NCBI GenBank assembly: GCA_002309015.1 | Contig: DBWM01000020.1 | Coordinates: 15,401-61,309, forward strand | Reading direction: 5' to 3' | DNA: 45,909 nt | Source: Myxococcales bacterium UBA1238 | GTDB lineage: Bacteria > Myxococcota_A > Bradymonadia > UBA7976 > UBA1532 | Shown: piece after piece, positions 1 through 8,073 of the stretch | How positions within the stretch are numbered: position 1 is the first letter of the stretch | How the letters are laid out: the number at the start of each line of letters is the position of its first letter | Notes under the pieces: generated by a model | Told to the model about the DNA's origin: nothing | What the model saw: only the letters and a program-made list of their open reading frames with translations | Databases searched by the model: none | Made by a program: the position numbers and the translations under genes

Positions 1-51
1 CCCGCAAGCGGGTTTCCCTTATCTCCCTGCAAAAAAACAACTTACAATCAA

Positions 52-395
52 TCATGATCTTTCAAGAAGAAGATCAACTCACTCCATACCCCAAAAGATC
101 TCCCAATATCCCCACCAACTCACTCCACCCATAAAAAGATCTCTCAACATCACGCTCAACGTCCTCCCCACCCAAAAAGAAACTTCAAGTTCAAAATATT
201 TCCGTTCCACGCCCCTCCAGAACTTTCCAGTTCCACCAAAAACCCCTCCCCACCGCACAAAAACTTTCAAGTACAAAAAAAATCGGCGGAATACGGCACT
301 TGAACTTTCAAGTGCCGCATTCCGCCATTCTACTTCATTCAAGAACTTTCAAGAACCGCAAAAATCCGCTGCAAGCGGCCCTTGATCCTTCAATA
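52..395. repeat. Array I: nine short palindromes at exactly 41-bp spacing
   Basis: The idealised unit is ACTTGAA-CT-TTCAAGT, two 7-bp arms around a 2-bp centre. The right half-sites (TTCAAGN or variants) begin at 61, 102, 143, 184, 225, 266, 307, 348 and 389, so every step is exactly 41 bp. The CT centre is kept in seven of the nine units, and CAA in the right arm in all but the 225 unit (TTCCAGT). The units at 102 and 143 are the most decayed. The roughly 25 bp between units is unrelated and often C-rich or A-rich. The regular phasing is seen directly. Protein binding, or a role at the 3' end of the neighbouring gene, is inference. Confidence 0.85.
285..326. repeat. Long hairpin centred on one array I unit
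   Basis: The array unit at 298-313 extends into a near-perfect inverted repeat. Positions 285-304 pair with 307-326 over 20 bp around the CT centre, with a single mismatch that would be a G-U pair in RNA. No other unit in this array has arms this long. Pairing was checked base by base. Confidence 0.8.
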
Positions 396-425
396 GCCGC
401 CTGCGGCGCCCCCACCCCACATCCT

Positions 426-1136
426 TTATTTTTTCTCCCCCACATCCTCAATTTTATCGGAGTCGGCGTTGTCGTCTTCGTCGCTGGTCTTGCCGTTGCT
501 GCGCTTGCGATGGGAGATCGTATAAAAGAAGGTTTCAGCCTCGGATTTATCTTTGGGGAAGAGGGTGAAGACCTTGGGATAGAGTTGATTATAAAACTGG
601 CAGGCTTCGGCGGCGGTGCGATCGCGATCGACTTTGGCCTGGTGTTCGGTGTCGCGCATTTCGTTGCGGGCGGAAAGCGCATCTTCGAGTTCGGTCTGGC
701 GTTTCTTTAACTCGTCGAGTTCATCGCGAAGCGAGACGAGCGCGTCGTTGGACTCGATCTGATGGATGATGTTGCGCACGAAGCGCGATTGTTCCTCGGA
801 GCCTACGGTCTTCATGCCGACCGACGGCGTGACGGGAAAGACGCTCAGGTAGAGGGGGCTCTGGCCGTCGCCTTCGACCAGGACGCCCACTTTGCGCGCC
901 ACCTGCTGGACTTCCAGGTTCAGGCGCTTGTCGAGGCGTCGGATCTTGGCGCTGAGCACCAGACGTTTCATCTTGGCGTTCTGGTATGCGCCTTCTTTAT
1001 TACGAAGACCCTCGAAATGTTCGTCAATCGAGGGTACAAACTCTTCGGTGAGCTCGTGGCTGCCAAAGGAGATCCGGACGAACCGGAATGCGTCGAGGAC
1101 GGTCTGAAAACCGACAACGGGGGTCAAAGTCTGCAT
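426..1136 (-). CDS. Coiled-coil protein of unknown function between two palindrome arrays
   Basis: About 236 residues. I do not recognise the family. The ATG at 1136 is chosen because AGGAG lies 7 nt upstream; an earlier in-frame start would add 36 residues without a better site. The N-terminal half is mixed alpha/beta with many basic helices (residues about 45-85). A charged coiled coil (KKRQTELEDALSARNE and flanks) covers about 135-175. The last 25 residues are strongly acidic (DEDDNADSD). There is no signal peptide or membrane segment, so it is probably cytoplasmic. It is monocistronic, with array I just beyond its stop and array I' upstream of its start. A link between protein and arrays is only suggested by position. 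Confidence 0.7.
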   Translation of the reverse strand: MQTLTPVVGFQTVLDAFRFVRISFGSHELTEEFVPSIDEHFEGLRNKEGAYQNAKMKRLVLSAKIRRLDKRLNLEVQQVARKVGVLVEGDGQSPLYLSVFPVTPSVGMKTVGSEEQSRFVRNIIHQIESNDALVSLRDELDELKKRQTELEDALSARNEMRDTEHQAKVDRDRTAAEACQFYNQLYPKVFTLFPKDKSEAETFFYTISHRKRSNGKTSDEDDNADSDKIEDVGEKK

Positions 1137-1230
1137 GGAAAAACTCCTGCTCGAAAAGGGTGAAAAGCTCACCACCTCACCACGAGGCGATGAAAACATT
1201 CTAAACCACAAAAAATGGACTGCAAGTCCC

Positions 1231-1411
1231 AATCGAACATTCAAGTCCGATGCGGATCCATTCTTTGCACGACTTTAATATTCAAGAATCGTGCCAAAGG
1301 CCTTCCGGCTGTTACTTGAACTTTCAAGAAGCGCATGGAGCCGTTTTTCCTGAAACTTGAACTTTCAAGAACTGCATGGAGCCAATTTTTCTGAAACTTG
1401 AACTTTCAAGT
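1231..1411. repeat. Array I': five palindromes at 41-42-bp spacing
   Basis: The motif and orientation are those of array I. Right half-sites begin at 1240, 1281, 1323, 1364 and 1405. The last three units are nearly intact (ACTTGAACTTTCAAG) and share flanking sequence (GCATGGAGCC, TTTTTCTGAA), so they also form a 41-bp tandem repeat. The first two units share only the palindrome. The array lies upstream of the 426-1136 gene and downstream of trmL, so it could sit in the promoter region of the former. Confidence 0.85.
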
Positions 1412-1464
1412 AAGCCGTAGAACGGGCCTCCCAAAAACTCGACATGTATAGACTGTCCAGCATT

Positions 1465-1483
1465 CCGTCCAGATTCTGGACGG
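1465..1483. other. Perfect 8-bp hairpin in the trmL 3' region
   Basis: CCGTCCAG and CTGGACGG pair around a 3-nt loop. No run of T follows on either strand, so this is not a clear intrinsic terminator. The rest of 1412-1568 shows no gene. Confidence 0.4.
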
Positions 1484-1568
1484 GGGTTTCAAGACTCACT
1501 TTTAGGGTTCAATGAAGAGGCAGGAAGTTTAAGGGCGGGATCGAGGCGATCGGCAGGCATTTGGGAAC

Positions 1569-2015
1569 TTACGTCAAGCCCAATTGCCGTCGCGCTTCCA
1601 TCAAGACGATTGCAGCCGACTGTGCAAGATTCAGCGATCGCACATGAGGGCACACCATCGGGATTTTGAGGGAATAGTCGGCATATTTATCTAAAATGTC
1701 GGGCCCGAGCCCCGTCGTCTCTTTCCCTAAAACCAATTTATCGTCCGGACCGAATTGAACGGACGTATAAGATCGATCAACGCGTCCGCTGAAGAACCAC
1801 GCCGTTCCAGGACCTTCAATGGCTTCGTCGAGGCTCTTGACGCGGCGCAAGGGAATCCAGGGCCAATAATCGAGGCCCGCGCGCTTTAAATAGCGATCGT
1901 CGAGCGAAAATCCGAGCGGTTCAACCAAAACCAGCTCTGTCTGGGTGGCCGCGCAAAGGCGACCGACGCTTCCCGTATTTTGTGGAATCAACGGCTCTAC
2001 TAAAACGACGCGCAT
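1569..2015 (-). CDS. trmL: tRNA (cytidine/uridine-2'-O-)-methyltransferase TrmL
   Basis: SPOUT-class enzyme that methylates the 2'-O of the wobble nucleotide 34 in certain tRNA-Leu species with S-adenosylmethionine. The protein is 148 residues, normal for the family. It opens with VVLVEPLIPQNTGSVGRLCA and has the knotted SAM site near the C-terminus (LVLGKETTGLG, then IPMVCPHVRSLNLAQSAAI). The start at 2015 gives the canonical N-terminus and lies one base beyond the stop of the upstream lipoprotein gene, so translation is probably coupled. It is the last gene of the lepA-lepB unit. Confidence 0.93.
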   Translation of the reverse strand: MRVVLVEPLIPQNTGSVGRLCAATQTELVLVEPLGFSLDDRYLKRAGLDYWPWIPLRRVKSLDEAIEGPGTAWFFSGRVDRSYTSVQFGPDDKLVLGKETTGLGPDILDKYADYSLKIPMVCPHVRSLNLAQSAAIVLMEARRQLGLT

Positions 2016-2016
2016 G

Positions 2017-3258
2017 TCACTTCTCGATCTTGATGGCGCGGGCGCCGGAGGCATTGGGCAAATACAAGACGTAGGATCCGTCCTTATTTCTGCCGACTGC
2101 AGAGTTCGAGACGGGTCCGACGCTGGTCAGCACGCGCTTTTGCCATCCATTGGCCGTCTTTGAGAACAGCGAGGCGTACTTGTTTCCGCGAGCGACGATT
2201 TCATCGGTGCCATCGTCTTCCAGATCGATCGGGTGGATTTCAAAATACGAAAACTCCTCGTCTGTACGCGACAAGTACTCGATTTTGGGCTCGCCCTTCG
2301 TAAACGGAACGACTGCAAGGTTGGCGCGCGCCAATTTTCCGTAATTGGCCATCCAGCCATCCGAAACGAACAGCACGGGCTCAGACTTGGAAAGCTGACC
2401 CAAAGCGAGAGCGCGCACACCATTTTCTGTAGGGATCAACTTCGCCCCCGACCAGGCCTGCGCGGGATCAGAAGTTTCAAACTTCGTCGCGAGCTTCAAA
2501 TCCCCTTCCACGCCAATCGCGTCGCCATATACACGGCCCACAAACGCATCCTGAACACCATCGCTGTCAAAATCCGCAAACTTCCACGAAGTGGCCATGC
2601 GAATCTCGGGCAAAACCGGCAACGCCTCGCCCTTCGCATTAAAACGATGCAGTTCAACCATGTATTTGCTTGTAAAAACGCTCAGGTAAAGCTCGCCTTC
2701 GCCCCACTTGACTCCAGGACCTTCCGCATACTGCAAATCCGCCGCTTCGGTGCGCTCGCCTGTTCTGCGGTAAAGTTCCTTGACGATATGCCCGTACTCG
2801 AACTCGTGAGACGTCAGGACAAAGGGTGCATCGCGGGTTTTAAAGCCCTCACCCCACGCCACGTAGAGTTTATCGCCTCCAGCAACCATATGTTGCGCCG
2901 AGCCCTGCCCGCGGACGCGCCACAACAATTCACCATCGGGTTTGGCCGCCCACAACAGATCTCCGTCCGCCCCAAGCACCAGATGATCGTTTGCACCCGG
3001 CACCCGAACCGTAAAGATGCGCTCGCAAGGCAAAAACTCGCCTTTTGCAGGTTCCGGAAGCGTCTGCGGCAAAATGGCCTGCAACTCGGCTTTTTGTTCT
3101 GCAGTCGGAGTCGTTTCAGGCTTTGCCTGAACTTTCTGGGTTGAATCCGCACCCTTCTTTTGCTCTTCACAATTGCACGGACAATCACATTTGCAGCCCT
3201 GCGCTACAAACAAAACGGCGGGCAAAGCCGCCGCCTGAAAAATTTGCTTCCACATCAT
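2017..3258 (-). CDS. FG-GAP/VCBS-like lipoprotein
   Basis: 413 residues with an N-terminal export signal ending FVAQGC, followed by an unusual cysteine-rich stretch (CKCDCPCNC) that includes the probable lipidated cysteine. The body looks like a beta-propeller. Two aspartate-rich loops, FADFDSDGVQDAFVG and IDLEDDGTDEIVA, match FG-GAP/VCBS calcium-binding repeats. It probably sits in the outer membrane or periplasm, with no assigned role. The ATG at 3258 overlaps the lepB stop as ATGA with a GGAG site just upstream. The lipobox is non-standard at position -3, so lipidation is likely but not certain. Confidence 0.75.
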   Translation of the reverse strand: MMWKQIFQAAALPAVLFVAQGCKCDCPCNCEEQKKGADSTQKVQAKPETTPTAEQKAELQAILPQTLPEPAKGEFLPCERIFTVRVPGANDHLVLGADGDLLWAAKPDGELLWRVRGQGSAQHMVAGGDKLYVAWGEGFKTRDAPFVLTSHEFEYGHIVKELYRRTGERTEAADLQYAEGPGVKWGEGELYLSVFTSKYMVELHRFNAKGEALPVLPEIRMATSWKFADFDSDGVQDAFVGRVYGDAIGVEGDLKLATKFETSDPAQAWSGAKLIPTENGVRALALGQLSKSEPVLFVSDGWMANYGKLARANLAVVPFTKGEPKIEYLSRTDEEFSYFEIHPIDLEDDGTDEIVARGNKYASLFSKTANGWQKRVLTSVGPVSNSAVGRNKDGSYVLYLPNASGARAIKIEK

Positions 3259-4286
3259 TCCTGCTCCGGGTGAATGCCGTTAAAGAGCCGCTTCCACCTG
3301 ATTTTCTTCCAAAAATGGCTCCAGGATTCGGCTCCGTCCCAACTCATCCAAATAAAAAGCGCTTTTCCTTTAATGTGACCGTACGGGACAAAGCCCCAGT
3401 AACGCGAGTCCTGAGAATTTTGTCGGTTGTCGCCCATGACGAACACGTGGCCTTCCGGGACTTTCCAGCGCACGTATCCGGCGCGCGGCTGCTGAGGCGG
3501 ACAAATCTGGAAAGGCGGCAAAGTCCACGAACGGGCATATTCACCTTCCGAGGGCTCCGTCGGATGCGCCGTCTCGCAACGCAAAACGTCAAACTTCGTG
3601 GGCGGCAGGTTCACCTTGTAATCGACGATGTCCATGGGCGCGCAGGGCTGCCGCTGCTCGGATCCGGAAAACTCAGAGTAAGCCTCAAACGCTCCGCGCG
3701 ACTCTTCACCCACCTGGACGCCGTTGACGTAAACATAGCCTTCATCGTCGGCGCGCACTTCGTCGCCGGGCAACGCGATGACGCGCTTGATGTAGTCGAT
3801 GGAAGGATCGCAGGGATATTGGAAGACCACGACGTCGCCGCGCCTGGGCGCGCTCCATTCCAGAAGCATCTTGCTCGTCCAGGGCCAGCGGAATCCGTAC
3901 GAAAGCTTGTTCACGAAGATGTAATCGCCCACCGCGAGCGTCGGGATCATCGATCCGGAAGGGATCGTGAAGGCTTCGATCAAAAAGGTGCGGATCAGGA
4001 GCGCGACGCCCACAGCCCAAAGGATCGATTCCAAAGACTCGCGCGCGGCACTCTTGCGGTAAGCCCCCAAATGCGCATCGAGCGCGCTGTCGAGAGACTC
4101 GCGGGCAGACGCCCAAAGCTTGGGATCGCTCTGCTTCAACTGCGCCTCGGCGTTTGCGATCGCTTCGGCCACCGCCACGCGCCCCGCTTCGGGAATCTTG
4201 AGACCGTGCTTTTTTAACAGCCGGGTCGCTTTTTTAATGAGCGTCCTGGTTTCCTTGCGCAGCTTGCGATCAGCCCAGAATCCCAT
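3255..4286 (-). CDS. lepB: Signal peptidase I
   Basis: Inner-membrane serine-lysine protease that removes Sec and Tat signal peptides. The catalytic Ser is S112 (IPSGSM) and the general base is K168 (DYIKRVIALPGDEV). The box GDNRQNSQDSRYWGFV follows near the C-terminus. At 343 residues it is long: about 85 charged, helical residues precede the first membrane segment (about 88-103), a probable cytoplasmic extension. An insert between the catalytic Lys and the GDN box carries several cysteines. The gene overlaps the lepA stop by one base (TGATG) and the next lipoprotein by four. Pairing with lepA is a common arrangement. Confidence 0.95.
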   Translation of the reverse strand: MGFWADRKLRKETRTLIKKATRLLKKHGLKIPEAGRVAVAEAIANAEAQLKQSDPKLWASARESLDSALDAHLGAYRKSAARESLESILWAVGVALLIRTFLIEAFTIPSGSMIPTLAVGDYIFVNKLSYGFRWPWTSKMLLEWSAPRRGDVVVFQYPCDPSIDYIKRVIALPGDEVRADDEGYVYVNGVQVGEESRGAFEAYSEFSGSEQRQPCAPMDIVDYKVNLPPTKFDVLRCETAHPTEPSEGEYARSWTLPPFQICPPQQPRAGYVRWKVPEGHVFVMGDNRQNSQDSRYWGFVPYGHIKGKALFIWMSWDGAESWSHFWKKIRWKRLFNGIHPEQE

Positions 4287-6085
4287 CAGTCGTCCACCTT
4301 TAACACCGCGAGGAACGCTTCCTGCGGCAGCTCCACGTTGCCCACCTGCTTCATGCGCTTTTTGCCCGCCTTTTGCTTTTCGAGCAGCTTGCGCTTACGC
4401 GAAATATCGCCGCCGTAACATTTGGCGAGCACGTCCTTGCGCACCGCTTTGACCGTCTCGCGCGAGATGATGCGGTTGCCGATCGCCGCCTGGATCGCCA
4501 CATCGTATTGCTGCCTCGCGATCACCTTGCGCAGGCGTTCACACAGAATGCGGCCCCGCGCCATCGCGCGATCCTTGTGGACGATGATCGAGAGCGCGTC
4601 GATGTTGTCGCCGTTCAGCTTGACGTCGAGCTTCACCAGGTCGCCTGGCTTGTAGCCCGCCATCTCGTATTCAAAGCTGCCGTAACCGCGCGTCAGGCTC
4701 TTTAGGCGATCGAAGAAATCGAAGACCACCTCGCTGAGCGGCAGCTCGTAGTCGATCATCATGTGGTTGGTGCCCGCGTAACGGAGGCCGAGCTGGGTGC
4801 CGCGCCGCTCTTCGCAAAGCTTCAGCACCACGCCGCAGAATTCCGTCGGCACGTGGATGACCGCCTTGATGTAGGGCTCCTCGATCACCTTGATCTCGTC
4901 GGGCTCAGGCAGATGCGCGGGGTTGTCGACCATCGAAGTCTCGCCCGCTTTGTTGGTCACGCGGTACACCACCGTGGGCGCCGTCGTGATCAGATCCATG
5001 TCGAACTCGCGTTCGAGCCGCTCCTGCACGATCTCTAAATGCAGCAGTCCCAAAAAGCCGCAGCGGAATCCAAAACCGAGGGCCGCAGAGGTCTCGGGCT
5101 CAAAGCTGAAGGCCGCATCGTTCAGCCGCAGCTTGGCCAGAGCGTCGCGGAGCTCCTCGTAATCCGACGCCACCGAAGGAAACAGCCCCGAAAACACCAC
5201 CGGCACCACTTCGCGAAAACCGTGAAGCGCCGGCAGCTGATCCGCAAGCTCGGCTGCAACCAGGGTGTCGCCCACGCGGGCATGGCGCACTTCCTTCACG
5301 TTCGCCACCACGAATCCCACGTCGCCGGAGATCAGCGATTTGACGGCCCGCGCCCCTGGTGAAAAGACGCCGAGTTCGAGCACGTCGTAGGTGACGCCTG
5401 TGGCCTTCATGGTGAATTTGGTGCCGGGCTCCATCACGCCGTCCACCACGCGCACGAGCATGACGACGCCGCGATAGTTATCGTACCAGCTGTCGAAGAT
5501 GAGGGCGCGCAGGGGTTTGTCGCGGTTGTCTTCGGGCGGCGGAATGCGATCGATCAGCGCTTCGAGCACTTCGGGCACGCCTTCGCCGGTTTTCGCCGAG
5601 ATCGGGATCGCTTCAGAGGCGTCGAGGCCGATGATCTCTTCGATCTCGCTCTTGACGCGGTCGGGATCGGCGGCGGGGAGATCGATCTTGTTTAAGACCG
5701 GGATGATCTCGAGGTTGTTGTCGAGGGCCAGGTAAACGTTTGCGAGGGTTTGCGCCTCTACGCCCTGGGACGCGTCGACCACCAGGATGGCGCCTTCGCA
5801 GGCGGCGAGGCTTCGCGAGACTTCGTAGGTAAAGTCGACATGTCCGGGGGTGTCGATCAGGTTGAGCTCGTACATCTGCCCGTCGGATGCGCGGTAAGGG
5901 AGGCGGACGGCCTGGGCTTTGATGGTGATCCCGCGCTCGCGTTCCAAATCCATCGAGTCGAGATATTGCTCGCGCTCTTCGCGCTCCGAGACGCATCCGG
6001 TGAGACCGAGCAGGCGGTCGGCCAAAGTCGACTTTCCGTGGTCAATATGGGCGATGATTGCAAAATTACGGACGTTTCTAGACAT
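4286..6085 (-). CDS. lepA: Elongation factor 4 (LepA)
   Basis: Ribosome-associated translational GTPase. The protein is 599 residues, the usual length. GTPase motifs are AHIDHGKST (P-loop), DTPGHVDF and NKIDLP, followed by domain II, two EF-G-like domains and the LepA-specific C-terminal domain ending LPQEAFLAVLKVDD. The start at 6085 (MSRNVRNFAIIAHIDHGK) matches the family. An upstream in-frame ATG at 6118 overlaps the predicted -10 element and adds residues the family lacks. It is the first gene of lepA-lepB-lipoprotein-trmL. Confidence 0.96.
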   Translation of the reverse strand: MSRNVRNFAIIAHIDHGKSTLADRLLGLTGCVSEREEREQYLDSMDLERERGITIKAQAVRLPYRASDGQMYELNLIDTPGHVDFTYEVSRSLAACEGAILVVDASQGVEAQTLANVYLALDNNLEIIPVLNKIDLPAADPDRVKSEIEEIIGLDASEAIPISAKTGEGVPEVLEALIDRIPPPEDNRDKPLRALIFDSWYDNYRGVVMLVRVVDGVMEPGTKFTMKATGVTYDVLELGVFSPGARAVKSLISGDVGFVVANVKEVRHARVGDTLVAAELADQLPALHGFREVVPVVFSGLFPSVASDYEELRDALAKLRLNDAAFSFEPETSAALGFGFRCGFLGLLHLEIVQERLEREFDMDLITTAPTVVYRVTNKAGETSMVDNPAHLPEPDEIKVIEEPYIKAVIHVPTEFCGVVLKLCEERRGTQLGLRYAGTNHMMIDYELPLSEVVFDFFDRLKSLTRGYGSFEYEMAGYKPGDLVKLDVKLNGDNIDALSIIVHKDRAMARGRILCERLRKVIARQQYDVAIQAAIGNRIISRETVKAVRKDVLAKCYGGDISRKRKLLEKQKAGKKRMKQVGNVELPQEAFLAVLKVDD

Positions 6086-6116
6086 GGGTGGGCAACTGTT
6101 GGACAAAAATGCGCGC

Positions 6117-6144
6117 ATTATAAGAAGAAAATCCTGTGGCGCAA
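6117..6144 (-). promoter_or_regulatory. Probable sigma-70-type promoter of lepA
   Basis: On the minus strand a perfect TATAAT (6117-6122) follows TTGCGC (6139-6144) with a 16-bp spacer. The -35 box is weak. A start near 6110 would give a leader of about 25 nt before the lepA ATG. Confidence 0.5.
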
Positions 6145-6313
6145 CCGCCGCGCGGACCGAGAATGCTTCGATTTGAAACAGGCGCCCGGCGAGAGCGGTT
6201 TTGTGCGTTTAAGCGGAGGTCGCAGGCGCTCCGCAAGTCTCAAAAGCGGGAAGCTCTTGACATGCACCCAAAAGCTGAAGAACCCTGCGCTGGTTTTGAA
6301 AAGGATCCGCAAG

Positions 6314-6904
6314 ATGACGATGCAGCGCTGGATGAGCCTTTCTTTTTGCCTTTTGGGTGCGCTCACCTTGTTTGAGGCCTGCGGCGGTGCTCAGCAGGTT
6401 CAAAACGAGCTGGAAAACGCGCTCGACACCAACAACGACGGCAAACCCGACGCCTGGCAGCGCATGGAACATCACGAAGGGCATCTCTACCTGGCCGAAA
6501 AGCGCTACGACCTGAACTTCGACGGCAAGCTCGACGTGATCCGGCTCTTCGACGTGGAGGGCAACGAGATCGAAAACCGCCTCGATCTCGATTTTGACGG
6601 CCATTTCGACGTGAACACCCGCTTCGAAGAGGGTCAGATCACTCAGAAAACCTACGACGCCAACTTCGACGGGCAGCCCGACATCTTTCAATATTATGAA
6701 GGCGGGCAGCTTTTGCGCATCGAGCGCGATTTAAACTTCGACGGGCAAATCGACCATTGGGAACATTACAGCAACGGGCAGCCCGTCTCGGCCGAGAGCG
6801 ACGATGACGGCGACGGCAAACCCGATCACGAGGTCGATCTTTTTGAAAACGAGGTCCTCGAACCGACGCCCGATCTGCCGCCCGCCGAGTCCTCAGAGCC
6901 CTGA
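6314..6904 (+). CDS. Small lipoprotein with six calcium-loop repeats
   Basis: 196 residues. An N-terminal signal ends FEACGG, a probable though atypical lipobox. The mature part has six loops of the form DxNxDGxxD: DTNNDGKPD, DLNFDGKLD, DLDFDGHFD, DANFDGQPD, DLNFDGQID and DDDGDGKPD, spaced roughly 23-30 residues apart. This resembles EF-hand or thrombospondin type-3 calcium loops and suggests a calcium-stabilised surface or periplasmic protein. The start at 6314 has AAGGAT upstream. The gene is divergent from lepA, and its 3' end overlaps the convergent SPOR gene by 12 bp. Function unknown. Confidence 0.8.
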   Translation: MTMQRWMSLSFCLLGALTLFEACGGAQQVQNELENALDTNNDGKPDAWQRMEHHEGHLYLAEKRYDLNFDGKLDVIRLFDVEGNEIENRLDLDFDGHFDVNTRFEEGQITQKTYDANFDGQPDIFQYYEGGQLLRIERDLNFDGQIDHWEHYSNGQPVSAESDDDGDGKPDHEVDLFENEVLEPTPDLPPAESSEP

Positions 6905-8071
6905 TTGCACGATCCGCCCCAAATCCTGCTCGCCGGTCTGGGCGCCGTAACGCGACTGAAACGCCCGCGCCTCGTCTTCGCGGTCAAAATGCCCCATCCG
7001 CACGCTGTAACGCCGGCCCTCGCCCTCAAATTCCGCATCGATCCGCGCTTCAAAGCCCTGCTGGCGAAGTTTGCCCTGTAAGGTTTCCGCCTCCCGAAGC
7101 TCGCGAAACTCTCCCATCTGCACCGAATACCGACCTTCAAGAGAGCCCGCCTCGAGACGCCTCGGCAGCGATCGCTCGCCCAGATGCGCGTAACGCCCCT
7201 CCACCGAAGGTCGCGCCGTCGTCCCGCCGTGCATGTCGGGCACCCTCACCGTCGCGCCAGCGCTTCCCGAGACCTGGGATGCCTCTGCGCCCGCCGCGCC
7301 GAAGCTTCCCGAGACCTGGGTTTGGTTTGCGCGCTCCGCGCCAGCGGTTCCCGACGCTTCGGTTTTGCCTGGAAGGTTAAGATGACCCTCTCCCGACGGT
7401 TGGGTCTTGCTTGGAGGGTTAAGATAACCCTCTCCCGACGGTTGGGTTTTGCTTGCGCCGGAAAGAAAACCGGGGACCGAAGGCTCTGGAAGATGCGTTT
7501 CTGGAGGGATTGAGGGGTTGTCGAAGGTTTTGGGCAGAAAATCTTGACCGTTTTCGTACTTATTGGGCTCTGGCGTCGCGCCGATCCATCCCGCTTTTGG
7601 GAAAGGCTCATCGCCGAGCGTCGGCGGGCGAACCTGCGGCCATGAAGTTTTGGGCTGAAGCTTTTGCGGCTCAGACGACGCGCGCAGGCGCCAGTCCTCG
7701 GGCGAAAGGGGCTTCAGGTCGAAGGCCTGGGGTTCAAGCTGCGTGAGTTTTAAGTGAGCCGCCGCGCTCCCCGATGCAAAGGGTGAAGCCGGTGAACCCG
7801 CAGCGCTCGCCGCAGATTCCGAACAAACCGGACAGACGCAAATGGGACAGGCGACCGCAACCTTTGAATCCGACTCCGAAACGCCCGCATCCGAAGCGCC
7901 CGCCAAAGGCTCACCCGAAGACGGCGCCTCCGCCTCCGCGCTCCCCGAACTCGCCCGCCCGATCACAAACGCGCCCGCAAGCAGCGCCACAGCCAACAAT
8001 GCGCCTCCCCAAATCTGCCGGGGCTCCAACTGAAGCGAAATCTTCGACTTGACCCGATGGAGTTCACGCAT
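6893..8071 (-). CDS. SPOR-domain membrane protein
   Basis: 392 residues: a short cytoplasmic tail, one membrane helix (about 20-40), a long low-complexity periplasmic linker and a C-terminal SPOR domain (about 310-385; RYSVQMGEFRELREAETL and RRYSVRMGHFD). SPOR domains bind glycan strands lacking stem peptides, often at the division site. The linker holds a 14-residue tandem repeat (SKTQPSGEGYLNPP). A dense CPICVCPVC cluster about 50 residues beyond the helix is unusual for a periplasmic linker and could bind metal or form disulfides. The start lies 2 nt after the MBL gene stop, with GAGGT upstream. Confidence 0.85.
   Translation of the reverse strand: MRELHRVKSKISLQLEPRQIWGGALLAVALLAGAFVIGRASSGSAEAEAPSSGEPLAGASDAGVSESDSKVAVACPICVCPVCSESAASAAGSPASPFASGSAAAHLKLTQLEPQAFDLKPLSPEDWRLRASSEPQKLQPKTSWPQVRPPTLGDEPFPKAGWIGATPEPNKYENGQDFLPKTFDNPSIPPETHLPEPSVPGFLSGASKTQPSGEGYLNPPSKTQPSGEGHLNLPGKTEASGTAGAERANQTQVSGSFGAAGAEASQVSGSAGATVRVPDMHGGTTARPSVEGRYAHLGERSLPRRLEAGSLEGRYSVQMGEFRELREAETLQGKLRQQGFEARIDAEFEGEGRRYSVRMGHFDREDEARAFQSRYGAQTGEQDLGRIVQSGL
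7371..7454 (-). repeat. 42-bp tandem duplication in the SPOR gene
   Basis: Two adjacent 42-bp units (7371-7412 and 7413-7454) differ at only a few bases and encode the 14-residue linker repeat. A decayed partial unit lies at 7346-7370. The length keeps the reading frame. Confidence 0.85.
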
Positions 8072-8073
8072 CG

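Noticed and set aside
1465..1483. Intrinsic terminator for trmL
   Set aside because: The hairpin is perfect but no run of T follows on the trmL strand.
6086..6118. Longer LepA starting at 6118
   Set aside because: That ATG overlaps the predicted TATAAT and the extra eleven residues do not belong to the family.
6256..6261. Perfect TTGACA as promoter of the calcium-loop lipoprotein
   Set aside because: No acceptable -10 box is found 16-18 bp downstream.
5750..6313. Long plus-strand extension of the calcium-loop lipoprotein gene antisense to lepA
   Set aside because: The extension has no family support, buries the signal peptide and lies on the opposite strand of a conserved gene.
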